DNA of 64,000 nt, taken from positions 310,001 through 374,000 of the forward strand of contig NZ_WNKS01000003.1 in the NCBI RefSeq assembly GCF_009720655.1, read 5' to 3'. This document shows positions 43,429 to 52,317 of this stretch, in pieces (position 1 is the first letter of the stretch; the number at the start of each line of letters is the position of its first letter). The position numbers and the translations under genes are program-made. The notes under the pieces are model-generated. The model was not told the origin of the DNA. It ran no database searches and worked only from the letters and a program-made list of their open reading frames with translations. Source of the DNA: Rhodoblastus acidophilus (GTDB lineage Bacteria > Pseudomonadota > Alphaproteobacteria > Rhizobiales > Beijerinckiaceae).

Positions 43429-45054
43429 ATGGAACATGATTTCGCAATCACGCTGGACGTCGGCACCTCGCTCGCCAACCACACGGGCACGTGGCGCACG
43501 TTCCGACCCGACTATGTCCACCGCCTGCCGCCCTGCAACGCCGCCTGCCCGGCCGGCGAGGACATCCAGGGCTGGCTGAGCTTTGCCGAAGCCGGCGAAT
43601 ACGAAGCGGCGTGGCGCGCGCTGACGAAAAACAATCCGCTGCCCGCCGTCATGGGCCGCGTCTGCTATCACCCCTGCGAAACCGCCTGCAACCGGTCCCA
43701 AATCGACGCCGCCGTGGGGGTCAACGCCGTCGAGCGTTTTCTGGGCGACATGGCGATCGCCAAGGGCTGGGCGTTCGCGCCGCCCACGCAAAAGAGCGGC
43801 AAAAAGGTTCTGGTGGTCGGCGCCGGACCCGCGGGCCTCTCCGCCGCCTATCATCTGGCGATGCTCGGCCACGAGGTCACGCTCAGGGAAGCCGGCCCCG
43901 CGCCGGGCGGCATGATGCGTTTCGGCATTCCCAAATATCGCCTGCCGCGCGACGTGCTCGACGCCGAAGTCGCCCGCATCGCCGATCTCGGCGTGCGCAT
44001 CGAATACAACAGCAAGGTTTCCGACCTTCAGGCGACGATAAAGGAAGGCGGGTTCGACGCGGCCTTCCTCGCGGTCGGCGCCCATATCGCCAAGCGCGCC
44101 TACATTCCCGCCGGCGAGGCGACCAAGATTCTGGACGCCGTGCAGGTGCTGGCCTCGATGGAGGGAGCGGAAAAACCGCTGCTCGGGCGGCGCGTCGTCG
44201 TCTATGGCGGCGGCAACACCGCGCTCGACGTGGCGCGCACGGCCAAACGCCTCGGCGCGGAAGAGGCGATCATCGTCTATCGCCGCACCCGCGAAAAAAT
44301 GCCGGCGCATGATTTCGAACTGGAGGAGGCGCTGGAAGAAGGCGTGATGATGAAGTGGCTGTCCACCATCAAGCACGTCGACGCCGGCGCGATCACGGTC
44401 GAAAAGATGAAGCTGGACGAGGCCGGCTTCCCACAGCCGACCGGCGAGTTCGAGACGCTTGAAGCCGATTCGGTCGTTCTCGCGCTCGGCCAGGACGTGG
44501 ACCTCTCCCTGCTCGACGGCGTGCCCGGCCTGGAATTTTCCGACGGGCTCGTCAAAGTCGGCCCGGACATGATGACCGGCGCGAAAGGCATTTTCGCCGG
44601 CGGCGACATGGCGCCGTCCGAGCGCACGGTGACGGTCGCGGTCGGCCACGGCAAAAAAGCCGCGCGCCACATCGACGCTTTTTTGCGCGGCGAAACCTAT
44701 GCGCCGCCGCCGAAGCACGAATTGGCGAGTTTTGAAAACCTCAACCCCTGGTATTACGGCGAGGCCCCGCAAACCCTGCGACCCACGCTGGAAATCGCCC
44801 GGCGCTCCTCGACTTTTGAGGAGGTTGTCAAAGGCCTCGACGAAAGCAACGCGCTCTATGAGGCGCGGCGCTGCCTGTCCTGCGGCAATTGTTTCGAGTG
44901 CGACAATTGCTATGGCGTCTGCCCGGACAATGCGGTGATCAAACTCGGGGCCGGCAAGGGGTTCAAGTTCAATTACGATTTCTGCAAGGGCTGCGGGGTC
45001 TGCGAAGCCGAATGCCCCTGCGGCGCAATCGCCATGGCGCCGGAAGAAATCTGA
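43429..45054 (+). CDS. GltD-like NAD(P)H oxidoreductase fused to a ferredoxin domain
   Basis: A 541-residue flavin/Fe-S protein. Residues ~30-100: N-terminal cysteine domain (PPCNAACPAGEDIQGWLS, CYHPCETACNRS). Residues ~120-430: glutamate-synthase-small-subunit-like FAD/NAD(P) domains (VLVVGAGPAGLSAAYHLAML, VVVYGGGNTALDVARTAKRL, IFAGGDMAPSERTVTVAVGHGKKAA). Residues ~480-541: 2x4Fe-4S ferredoxin (CLSCGNCFECDNCYGVCP, CKGCGVCEAECPCGAIAM), standing in for PorD. As the last gene of the por operon, it probably links the oxidoreductase to NAD(P)H. Confidence 0.92.
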   Translation: MEHDFAITLDVGTSLANHTGTWRTFRPDYVHRLPPCNAACPAGEDIQGWLSFAEAGEYEAAWRALTKNNPLPAVMGRVCYHPCETACNRSQIDAAVGVNAVERFLGDMAIAKGWAFAPPTQKSGKKVLVVGAGPAGLSAAYHLAMLGHEVTLREAGPAPGGMMRFGIPKYRLPRDVLDAEVARIADLGVRIEYNSKVSDLQATIKEGGFDAAFLAVGAHIAKRAYIPAGEATKILDAVQVLASMEGAEKPLLGRRVVVYGGGNTALDVARTAKRLGAEEAIIVYRRTREKMPAHDFELEEALEEGVMMKWLSTIKHVDAGAITVEKMKLDEAGFPQPTGEFETLEADSVVLALGQDVDLSLLDGVPGLEFSDGLVKVGPDMMTGAKGIFAGGDMAPSERTVTVAVGHGKKAARHIDAFLRGETYAPPPKHELASFENLNPWYYGEAPQTLRPTLEIARRSSTFEEVVKGLDESNALYEARRCLSCGNCFECDNCYGVCPDNAVIKLGAGKGFKFNYDFCKGCGVCEAECPCGAIAMAPEEI

Positions 45055-45194
45055 AGCGCGGCGCTCCTCCTGAGGGCCTATTTCGCAGGAGGCGCCCGTG
45101 ATGTAGCCTCACGGTCCAGCTGCGGAGCGGCGACGCGGGCATAGAAACCCGCGCTTTCTCCGTGCGCAAGCAAAAGGCAACACGAGGAAACGAC

Positions 45195-45671
45195 ATGGCG
45201 CGCAAGATCATTTTTTTCGCGGCGGCGAGCGCGATGCTGGCGCTTTCGCAAGGCGCGGCCGCGGCTTCGAAGGGGACCAATGGCTCCGAGGCCCGGGAGA
45301 TGCTGCTCAACGTCATCACCGAGGTGAAGGTGAACCGGCAGAACGCCTTCGACATGTTCAACCAGGGCGGCGGCCGCTTTGTCGATGGCGACCTTTACGT
45401 GTTCTGCACCGACGCGAAGACCGGGAAATTTGTCGCCGAGGGCAATGTCAACGCCAAGGACCTGCTCGGCACGGATGTGCGCGCGCTGAAAGACGTGAAC
45501 GGCAAGCCCTTCGGTCTGGAGATCTACGCCGCCGGCCAAAAGCCGGAAGGCGAGATCACCGAGGTCGACTATCTCTTCGGCAAGCCGAGCGACCCGAAGC
45601 CCGTCCCCAAGACGAGCTTCGTCGCCAAGGTGGACGATGACTACGCCTGCGGCGTCGGCTATTACAAGTAA
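45195..45671 (+). CDS. Secreted single Cache-domain protein
   Basis: A 158-residue protein with signal peptide MARKIIFFAAASAMLALSQG..AAA and a periplasmic Cache domain (sCache_2 type): GRFVDGDLYVFCTDAKTGKFVAEGNVNAKDLLG, LKDVNGKPFGLEI and the ending VDDDYACGVGYYK. Cache domains bind small ligands; here there is no signalling domain attached, so it may act as a stand-alone binding protein. ATG 45195 follows GAGGAAA. A 140-base gap separates it from the por operon. Confidence 0.86.
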   Translation: MARKIIFFAAASAMLALSQGAAAASKGTNGSEAREMLLNVITEVKVNRQNAFDMFNQGGGRFVDGDLYVFCTDAKTGKFVAEGNVNAKDLLGTDVRALKDVNGKPFGLEIYAAGQKPEGEITEVDYLFGKPSDPKPVPKTSFVAKVDDDYACGVGYYK

Positions 45672-45692
45672 CCCGCGCCCAAAATAGCTCTC

Positions 45693-45817
45693 ATACGATT
45701 TCCGAAGCATCAGTTCGGAAATCGTATTCCGCTCGCGCGGACATCCGCCCTTCGCCTGAAGGATTTCCGCGCGATTTCGTTTTCGCGGATCGCGAAGCGA
45801 TCTTGCGGAAACCGTAT
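45693..45817. repeat. Intergenic palindromic repeat (ATACGATTTCCGAA family, copy 2)
   Basis: Opens with a perfect 14-bp inverted repeat ATACGATTTCCGAA-(7)-TTCGGAAATCGTAT (45693-45727), then TCCGCTCGCGCGGACATCC and GGATTTCCGCGCG-ATTTCGTTTTCGCGGATCGC, ending TTGCGGAAACCGTAT. The same parts recur at 46615-46701 and 5249-5310. Confidence 0.85.
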
Positions 45818-45935
45818 CACGCCGAGGAAGCGGCGAGAGCCGCCGTCTCGAACTGAGGCGGTTCACGGACCCCAAAACCGCTCGTCTCCCTCGACGGGCG
45901 GTTTCGCTTTCCTGGCGTGATGTGCGGAGGGCAGA

Positions 45936-46316
45936 TCAGTGTTTTTGCAAGCGCGACGTCAGGAAGTAGGCGCTGCCGCCCGCGCCGAACAGATAGGCCG
46001 CCGCGATCGGCCACGACAGGGCGTTGATCACGCCGGAGCGAATACCAACAACCGTGACAACAAGACCGGCGGGGAAGCCGACCGCGCCGGCGATCAGAAC
46101 GCCCCGCAGCAGCGGCGCGTCATGATCATCCCGGGCAAACCAGCCGATCAGCGCCCAAGCCAGCAGATGTGCGCCGAGAAAACGTTGCGCCAGCAAGACG
46201 TCTGGCGTGACGTTCCAGCCAAAGACAGGTGCGATTTGCGCGGGCGCCAGCAAGTATCCGAGACCAAAAACGATACCTATGACAGATATGATCGTAAAAA
46301 AGGTTTTGATTGACAT
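45936..46316 (-). CDS. Four-helix membrane protein, unknown
   Basis: A 126-residue integral membrane protein with about four helices (TFFTIISVIGIVFGLGYLLA; FLGAHLLAWALIGWFA; GVLIAGAVGFPAGLVVTVVG; WPIAAAYLFGAGGSAYFLT). I do not recognise a named family. ATG 46316 has GGAG at about nine bases. It lies between two copies of the ATACGATTTCCGAA repeat. The 485-base region upstream includes twin GTTAAC sites at 46440-46465, which could be promoter elements. Confidence 0.7.
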   Translation of the reverse strand: MSIKTFFTIISVIGIVFGLGYLLAPAQIAPVFGWNVTPDVLLAQRFLGAHLLAWALIGWFARDDHDAPLLRGVLIAGAVGFPAGLVVTVVGIRSGVINALSWPIAAAYLFGAGGSAYFLTSRLQKH

Positions 46317-46801
46317 GACGGAATACTCCAAATTTTACGTGGAGCTGCATTCCTAAGTTCATCAAAAATAGAGCACGGAGGGATTGCGAGCGCAAGCTAT
46401 CCCCTGGCATGATCGGGACACCCGCGACACGAAAGATGGAATTCGTTAACTCTTTGTTAACTATTTGACGAGGCAGGAACAAATTCCCCCTGTTCGGCCG
46501 CGATTTGTCCCAAGTGTCAACTTGCCGAATATCTGTTTTTGTTCACCCGGGAATCTACTTACGAGGTCGCCGCAAGCGGATTCGCAGCGTGCGCTCCAGC
46601 GCATCTGACGGCTTATACGATTTCCGAAGGATCAGTTCGGAAATCGTATTCCGCGCGATTTCGTTTTCGCGGATCGCGAAGCGATCGTGCGGAAACCGTA
46701 TTATAGGACGTGCGCCGCGAGGAGCGGCGGCGCGCCCTCTTGCGCCCGGGCGCGCCGCCGTCTAAGCGAAATCTCCTTTTTCGAGAACTCCAGGCGCCCC
46801 G
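46317..46801. other. Intergenic region before purB
   Basis: 485 bases. AT-richer stretch at 46320-46560 with GTTAACTCTTTGTTAAC near 46446, then the repeat at 46615-46701. No gene seen. Confidence 0.5.
46615..46701. repeat. Intergenic palindromic repeat (ATACGATTTCCGAA family, copy 3)
   Basis: Perfect 14-bp inverted repeat ATACGATTTCCGAA-(7)-TTCGGAAATCGTAT (46615-46649), then CCGCGCGATTTCGTTTTCGC-GGATCGCGAAGCGATC to GCGGAAACCGTAT. Nearly the same as the copy 0.9 kb upstream, minus about 35 internal bases. Confidence 0.85.
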
Positions 46802-48109
46802 ATGATCCCCCGCTATTCCCGCCCCGAAATGGTCTCCATCTGGGAGCCGCAGACCCGGTTCAAGATCTGGTTCGAGATCGAGGCGCACGCCTGCGACGCG
46901 CTGGCGGAGATCGGGGTCATTCCGAAGGAGAGCGCGAAAAACATCTGGGACAAGGCCGGCAACGTCACTTTTGATGTCGACCGCATCGACGAGATCGAGC
47001 GGGTGACGAAACATGACGTGATCGCCTTCCTCACCCATCTCGGCGAGTTCATCGGGCCGGATTCCCGCTTCGTCCACCAGGGCATGACCTCGTCCGACGT
47101 GCTCGACACCTGCCTGAACGTGCAGCTCACCCGCGCCGCCGACATTTTGTTGGCCGACATCGACGGCTTGCTGGCCGCCATCGAGCGCCGCGCCTTCGAG
47201 CACAAGCTCACCCCCTGCATCGGCCGCTCCCACGGCATTCATGCGGAGCCGGTGACGTTCGGCCTGAAGATGGCCGAGGCCTACGCCGAATTTTCGCGCG
47301 CGCGCAAAAGGCTCGTCGCGGCGCGCGAGGAAGTGGCGACCTGCGCGATCTCGGGCGCCGTCGGCACCTTCGCCAACATCGACCCGCGCGTGGAGGAGCA
47401 TGTCGCGGCGAAAATGGGCCTGACGCCCGAGCCGGTTTCCACGCAAGTGATCCCGCGCGACCGCCACGCCATGTATTTTGCCACGCTGGGCGTGATCGCC
47501 TCCTCCATCGAGCGCCTCGCCATCGAAATCCGCCATTTGCAGCGCACCGAAGTCTTGGAAGCCGAAGAATTCTTCTCCGAGGGCCAAAAGGGCTCGTCGG
47601 CCATGCCGCACAAGCGCAACCCCGTGCTCACCGAGAACCTCACCGGCCTCGCGCGTCTGGTGCGCGGCATGGCGATCCCGGCCATGGAGAATGTGGCGCT
47701 TTGGCACGAGCGCGACATTTCGCATTCGTCGGTCGAGCGCATGATCGGCCCGGACGCCACGGTGACGCTGGATTTCGCGCTGGCGCGCCTCACCAACGTG
47801 ATCGACAAGCTGCTGGTTTACCCTGCGAACATGCAGAAGAATCTCGACCTGCTCGGCGGCCTCGTCCATTCGCAGCGCGTGCTGCTGGCGCTCACGCAAA
47901 AAGGCGCCTCGCGCGAGGACGCCTATAAATTCGTGCAGCGCAACGCCATGCCGGTCTGGCGCGGCGAAGGCGATTTCTTGACCCTGCTCAAGAAGGACCC
48001 GGACGTTTCGAAACTGATGAGCGACGCCGAACTCGAGGAAAAATTCGACCTCGGCTATCACCTCAAGCACGTGGACACGATTTTCAAGCGCGTGTTTGGC
48101 CGCGCCTGA
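46802..48109 (+). CDS. purB: Adenylosuccinate lyase
   Basis: A 435-residue lyase acting twice in purine synthesis: it releases fumarate from SAICAR and from adenylosuccinate. Family blocks: IPRYSRPEMVSIW at the N-terminus, HQGMTSSDVLDTCLNVQL, GRSHGIHAEPVTFGLKMA with catalytic His, and the signature EGQKGSSAMPHKRNPVLTEN. Full length. It is flanked by repeats and not in an operon with other pur genes here. Confidence 0.97.
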   Translation: MIPRYSRPEMVSIWEPQTRFKIWFEIEAHACDALAEIGVIPKESAKNIWDKAGNVTFDVDRIDEIERVTKHDVIAFLTHLGEFIGPDSRFVHQGMTSSDVLDTCLNVQLTRAADILLADIDGLLAAIERRAFEHKLTPCIGRSHGIHAEPVTFGLKMAEAYAEFSRARKRLVAAREEVATCAISGAVGTFANIDPRVEEHVAAKMGLTPEPVSTQVIPRDRHAMYFATLGVIASSIERLAIEIRHLQRTEVLEAEEFFSEGQKGSSAMPHKRNPVLTENLTGLARLVRGMAIPAMENVALWHERDISHSSVERMIGPDATVTLDFALARLTNVIDKLLVYPANMQKNLDLLGGLVHSQRVLLALTQKGASREDAYKFVQRNAMPVWRGEGDFLTLLKKDPDVSKLMSDAELEEKFDLGYHLKHVDTIFKRVFGRA

Positions 48110-48313
48110 GGACCCGCGCGACTCCCGTCGCGTGTCCTGGAGCCGCGCAAAGACGCGGCCCAGGAGGAAAGTCAGGCGACGCGTCGAACGAACGGAATCA
48201 TTCGTGACGCGCGAACTGCGGATTCGACGCGCGCGCTCCCACGCGCGGGGAAAGGGCCGGGAAGAGGGGGAGTCCGGCATGAGCGCGACGCGTTCGTTTC
48301 GCAGCGTCGTCCC

Positions 48314-48531
48314 ATGTTCGAGACCTTGTTCGCCGCCGCTCCACGCGCCGCATCCTTCAGCCGGGAGTTGAGCGCGGCGCAGGCTGGTCACGCCCACAGC
48401 CATTACAAGCGCCATCACGTGACCTCGCAGCGCCACCGTCACCACGGCATGCACATATGCGGAAGATGCACCGTCACGACATGCCCCGGATGGATCGGCG
48501 CGACATGCGCCGGATGCATGAGGGCATGTGA
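48314..48531 (+). pseudogene. Frameshifted His/Met-rich secreted-protein ORF
   Basis: Frame from ATG 48314 reads ...SAAQAGHAHSHYKRHHVTSQ-RHRHHGMH; from 48457 the next frame reads MRKMHRHDMPRMDRRDMRRM-HEGM and stops at 48531. Together they look like one His- then Met/Arg-rich metal-binding-like tail split by a single missing base near 48455. The N-terminal part resembles a signal peptide ending AQA. It could be a pseudogene or a sequencing error. Confidence 0.45.
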
Positions 48532-48608
48532 GCGTCGTTTGCTGTTGCGCCCGAAGAAGCCAAGCGCCGACGGGCGCCCACCGCCCGGGCCAGGCACGCA
48601 ATTGTGAT

Positions 48609-48645
48609 TGCAGTTAATTGCATTCCATGATTGCAATTAACTGCA
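48609..48645. promoter_or_regulatory. 14-bp inverted repeat, operator-like
   Basis: TGCAGTTAATTGCA (48609-48622) and its exact reverse complement TGCAATTAACTGCA (48632-48645), nine bases apart. AT-rich in a GC-rich setting and 51 bases before the start of the unknown gene at 48696, so it is a good candidate for a dimeric regulator site. Confidence 0.6.
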
Positions 48646-48695
48646 CCGCGAGACAGAGTCCGCCCGTTTGCGCGAGCGTTCTCTCAAGCGGGGGC

Positions 48696-49265
48696 ATGGC
48701 GATGCAATTGTTCGAAGCTCTGAAGGAGCAGCTGAGATCGATCGGCGACAGGAAGCCTTACGACTTCATCGCCGCCGGCGTCATCTTCAACTATATCGCG
48801 GCCGAAAGCGGCGGGGCGGCGCTCGCCGAGGCCGCCGAATTCGCCGGGACGACCTCGCGAAAAGCCTATTACACCATCACAACCGCGAAGATTTTCTCGG
48901 ACTATCCCGACCGCCCGCGCCTGCTGAAGATCGGATGGACCAAGATCGAGAAGATCGCCACCCACGTCGAAACTCAGCGTTCCCGAGGTCTCCCCGTGGA
49001 CCTCGAGTCCCTCGTCAAGAGCGCCGAGACCCTATCGGCCGTCAATCTCGACGCGCGACTCAAAGGCCGGAAAGCAGTCAGCGCCGTTTTCAATCTGAAT
49101 TTTACGGACTCGCAATGGACGACCGTTTGCGAAGCCCTGATCGCCATCGGCCGCCGCCATCCGGACGGCGCATGGCTGGGTGACAAGGAAACCGCATTCG
49201 TCGAGTTGGCGCAGCTTGCGATGAAAGATTTCAAAGAGCGGGAACGGCGCGCCGCACAGGCGTGA
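48696..49265 (+). CDS. Unknown protein behind an operator-like repeat
   Basis: A 189-residue soluble protein that I do not recognise. N-terminal: MQLFEALKEQLRSIGDRKPY-DFIAAGVIFNYIAAESGG; then AEFAGTTSRKAYYTITTAKI and WTKIEKIATHV; the C-terminal half is helical with ARLKGRKAVSAVFNLNFTDS. The central stretch LAEAAEFAGTTSRKAYYTI could be a helix-turn-helix-like segment, but this is weak. ATG 48696 is used (48702 also possible); the frame is open to 48618. The inverted repeat at 48609-48645 suggests own regulation. Confidence 0.65.
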   Translation: MAMQLFEALKEQLRSIGDRKPYDFIAAGVIFNYIAAESGGAALAEAAEFAGTTSRKAYYTITTAKIFSDYPDRPRLLKIGWTKIEKIATHVETQRSRGLPVDLESLVKSAETLSAVNLDARLKGRKAVSAVFNLNFTDSQWTTVCEALIAIGRRHPDGAWLGDKETAFVELAQLAMKDFKERERRAAQA

Positions 49266-49274
49266 CGCGACGGT

Positions 49275-50486
49275 TCAGTGCGTGCGGCCCATCGCCGAAT
49301 CGAGGTTGTGGCCGACCTCCTCCAACCGGTCGCCCATTTCCTCGCGCGTGCGGCCGTCGACGACGGCGAGCGGGGCGGAAATGGCGAGGCCGGCCGCCGA
49401 ACCGACCGTCGCCGCGGCGCCGGTCGCGGTCTGCGCCAGAACGCCGCCGAGTCCGGGCTTTTCCTCGAAACTCTGACCGCCGGCGAGACGCGCCCCGATG
49501 GACCGGACGACTTCCGGGCTCGTGGCGAACTTGGTGTGGTTGAGACTGTCCGGCGAGCTGATGTCGGTCAGGTCGATGGGCGTGATGCGCTCCTTGCGGA
49601 AAAAGGACGCGTAAGGCTCGGCATTGGGATCGACCGCGCCGATGCGCTGCCCGTCCCATACGACGCGCGAGGCTTGCAGGGCCTTGTCGTCGCGGGACAC
49701 GAACATGGTGAAGGGCGGCCTGGGTTCGCCGATCTGCGAGATCTGGCGGCGGAACACGTCGACATCCACGTCCGGCGCGGCCATGATCACCTGTTTGATC
49801 TTGGGCGCGATCTTCCTGTCGCGGATCGCCATCTGCCGGAGGGCTTCCAGGGTCACCCAATTGCCCATGGAATGGGCGAGAATGTCGATCTCCGTGACGG
49901 CGGGGTCGCGCTGCAACCCGTTCAACAGGGCTTCCAGGGCGTCGCGGGAATAGTTCGCGCTTTCGCGGTCGTAGCCATAGCCAAGCAGGCTGCCGCGCGA
50001 AGGCCAGGTGAACAGGATGGGCGTCTCCTGCAAATGGGCGTCGTGGGCGAACTGGGCGAGTCGAAACACGGCCTCACTGAAGCGGGTGTTGTAGCCGTGG
50101 ACGAAGACCAGCACATGGCCGTTGTGGGCCTCGACGAGGCGCCGGTTGAAGCGCTTGCGCGCCTCGTCCTTGTCGAGAATTTCGCTGCGCAGGGCGACGA
50201 ATTGCCGGGACGGATCTCCGCTCGTGTCGTCCGGCGACTGAACCTCGCCAATCACGCGATTGGCGTCCGGGGGAATCGAGACGAGAATATCGGCGAAATT
50301 ATACTTGATGTCGCGTTCGCCGCCGAACATGCGCTCCGGTTCGGGCGCGGGCTTGCGGGTGGTCGCCACCAGGACATTGACTTCGCTCGCGCCCGGGACC
50401 GTGCCGCTCACGGGCAAGAGTCCGCCATTGAGCCGGCCGGAGCAGCCGGCGAGCAGGAGACAAGACAGGAGGAGGGCGCGCATCAT
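49275..50486 (-). CDS. Lipoprotein alpha/beta hydrolase (DUF900 type)
   Basis: A 403-residue protein. N-terminus MMRALLLSCLLLAGCSG carries a lipobox (LLAGC), so it is a lipoprotein. The hydrolase domain shows VLVFVHGYNTRFSEAVFRLA (oxyanion region), FTWPSRGSLLGYGYDRES and the nucleophile elbow ILAHSMGNWVTLEAL, the pattern of the DUF900 esterase family; late DLTDISSPDSLNH may provide the His. Substrate unknown. Start at ATG 50486; convergent with the unknown gene at 48696. Confidence 0.87.
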   Translation of the reverse strand: MMRALLLSCLLLAGCSGRLNGGLLPVSGTVPGASEVNVLVATTRKPAPEPERMFGGERDIKYNFADILVSIPPDANRVIGEVQSPDDTSGDPSRQFVALRSEILDKDEARKRFNRRLVEAHNGHVLVFVHGYNTRFSEAVFRLAQFAHDAHLQETPILFTWPSRGSLLGYGYDRESANYSRDALEALLNGLQRDPAVTEIDILAHSMGNWVTLEALRQMAIRDRKIAPKIKQVIMAAPDVDVDVFRRQISQIGEPRPPFTMFVSRDDKALQASRVVWDGQRIGAVDPNAEPYASFFRKERITPIDLTDISSPDSLNHTKFATSPEVVRSIGARLAGGQSFEEKPGLGGVLAQTATGAAATVGSAAGLAISAPLAVVDGRTREEMGDRLEEVGHNLDSAMGRTH

Positions 50487-50611
50487 GACGCAAGCCATAG
50501 CATGGGCGCGGCCAGAGCCCAAGCGGCGCGGTCACGGCCCAAGCGCAAGCTTTATCGTTCCAAGGCTCCGCCGAGCGTGCTAGCCTGCCCAAAACACAAC
50601 CGGGAGGACCC

Positions 50612-51361
50612 ATGCTCAACCGCCGCTCCATTCTTGCCGGATTATTGGCTTGCCCCGTCTGCGCCGGCCTCGCCCGCGCCGAGGGCGCCGCGCCGCACTG
50701 GACCTATGATGGCCACGGAGGCGCCGACGAATGGGGCGCCCTCGATTCCCGCTTCAAGGCCTGCGCCGTGGGCGCGGAACAGTCGCCCGTCGACCTGAGG
50801 AAGGCGACAAAGGCTGACATCGGCGCGCTCAAGATCGACTGGAAGCCGGAGGCCAACAAAGTGGTCAACAACGGCCACACCATTCAGTGCAATGTGACCG
50901 GCGCCAGCTCCGCAACCCTCGATGGCGAAAATTACGCGCTCAAACAATATCATTTCCACACGCCGAGCGAACATGCGCTGGACGGCGCCCGCACCGACAT
51001 GGAGGTCCATTTCGTCCACGCCAACGCGGCCGGCAAGCTGGCGGTCGTGGGCGTGCTGATGAAGGCGGGCGCCAGGCACGACGGTTTCGCCGCGATCATG
51101 GCGGCGGCGCCGAAGACGGAAGGCGAAGCGGCGCTCGCCAAAGCCGTGGACCCAAAAACATTTCTGCCCAAGAGCAAGGCGCGGTTCCGCTATGAGGGAT
51201 CGCTGACCACCCCGCCCTGCTCGGAAATCGTCGACTGGAACGTTTTTGCACAGCCGATTCAGGTCGCGGAGAGCGACATCAACGCCTTCGTCAAACTGTT
51301 TCCGATGAACGCCCGGCCTTTGCAGGCGATCGGCCGGCGGTTTTTGCTTAAGGGAAGCTGA
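50612..51361 (+). CDS. Periplasmic alpha-type carbonic anhydrase
   Basis: A 249-residue alpha carbonic anhydrase, interconverting CO2 and bicarbonate. N-terminus MLNRRSILAGLLACPVCAGL has a twin-Arg-like signal. Zinc His are in KQYHFHTPSEH and MEVHFVHAN; the SPVDL, TPPCSE and gate residues are present (SLTTPPCSEIVDW). Full length for the bacterial enzyme. Export suggests a role in CO2/bicarbonate exchange across the envelope. Divergent from the lipoprotein hydrolase. Confidence 0.95.
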   Translation: MLNRRSILAGLLACPVCAGLARAEGAAPHWTYDGHGGADEWGALDSRFKACAVGAEQSPVDLRKATKADIGALKIDWKPEANKVVNNGHTIQCNVTGASSATLDGENYALKQYHFHTPSEHALDGARTDMEVHFVHANAAGKLAVVGVLMKAGARHDGFAAIMAAAPKTEGEAALAKAVDPKTFLPKSKARFRYEGSLTTPPCSEIVDWNVFAQPIQVAESDINAFVKLFPMNARPLQAIGRRFLLKGS

Positions 51362-51463
51362 GCCCCCAGCGCCTCGGCCACCCGCGCGCCCCGACGACTC
51401 GCCATGCCCGATGCAACAGCGAACGCAAGGGCGGGTTCCCCGGGGCGTAACAATTCTTTGCCT

Positions 51464-52309
51464 TTACACCCCCTTGGCGAGCCGATCGAAGGCGATCAGC
51501 CGCTCCAGCAGCGCCGGCATTTCGCTCAACGGGACCATGTTCGGCCCGTCGGAAAACGCCTCGTCGGGGCGGTCGTGGGTCTCGATGAACAGGCCGGCGA
51601 CCCCGACCGCGACCGCCGCGCGCGCGAGTACGGGAACGAACTCGCGCTGTCCGCCTGAAGACGTCCCCTGCCCGCCCGGCTGCTGCACGCTGTGGGTGGC
51701 GTCGAAAATCACGGGCGCGCCGATCTGCTGCGCCATGATCGGCAGGCCGCGAAAATCGGTCACAAGGGTGTTGTAGCCAAAGCTCGCGCCGCGTTCGGTG
51801 ACCAGCACGTTGGGATTGCCGGCCTCGGTGATCTTGGCCGCGACATTCTTCATGTCCCAGGGCGCAAGGAACTGGCCCTTTTTCACATTCACCGGCTTGC
51901 CCGTGGCCGCCGCCGCGAGCAAAAGGTCGGTCTGGCGGCACAAAAACGCCGGGATTTGCAGGAGATCGACGACTTCGGCGACCGGCGCGCATTGCTCCTT
52001 TTCATGAACGTCGGTGACCACCGGCAGGCCGAACTGAGCCTTCACTTCGGCAAAAACCTTGAGCGCCTCATCAAGGCCAATGCCGCGCCGTCCCGAGGCC
52101 GAGGTGCGGTTGGCCTTGTCGAACGACGATTTGAACACCAGGCCGATGGTCAGGCGCTCGGCGATTTTTTGCAGCCTTTCGGCCATGAACAGCGCGTGAT
52201 CGCGGCTCTCCATGGCGCAGGGGCCGGCGATCAGGGCGAGCGGCAAATCGTTGCCGAATTTTGCGGCGCGCGGGCCGGAGCCGATGGTGACGTGAGGGGC
52301 GGCGGACAT
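51464..52309 (-). CDS. kdsA: KDO-8-phosphate synthase (metal-dependent type)
   Basis: A 281-residue enzyme condensing arabinose-5-phosphate and phosphoenolpyruvate to KDO-8-P for lipopolysaccharide. Blocks: [56 protein letters not shown] and [11 protein letters not shown]. The GPC cysteine marks the metal-dependent class (E. coli KdsA has Asn there). The usual alphaproteobacterial neighbour pyrG lies 2.5 kb upstream; other genes fill the gap. A VOC gene is nine bases upstream on the same strand and probably co-transcribed. Confidence 0.96.
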   Translation of the reverse strand: MSAAPHVTIGSGPRAAKFGNDLPLALIAGPCAMESRDHALFMAERLQKIAERLTIGLVFKSSFDKANRTSASGRRGIGLDEALKVFAEVKAQFGLPVVTDVHEKEQCAPVAEVVDLLQIPAFLCRQTDLLLAAAATGKPVNVKKGQFLAPWDMKNVAAKITEAGNPNVLVTERGASFGYNTLVTDFRGLPIMAQQIGAPVIFDATHSVQQPGGQGTSSGGQREFVPVLARAAVAVGVAGLFIETHDRPDEAFSDGPNMVPLSEMPALLERLIAFDRLAKGV

Positions 52310-52317
52310 TTTGGCTC

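Noticed and set aside
41086-44772. 1228-codon open frame on the minus strand opposite the por operon
   Set aside because: It is a mirror of the high-GC third codon positions of porG-porA-porB; the plus-strand proteins have full family motifs, and this one has none.
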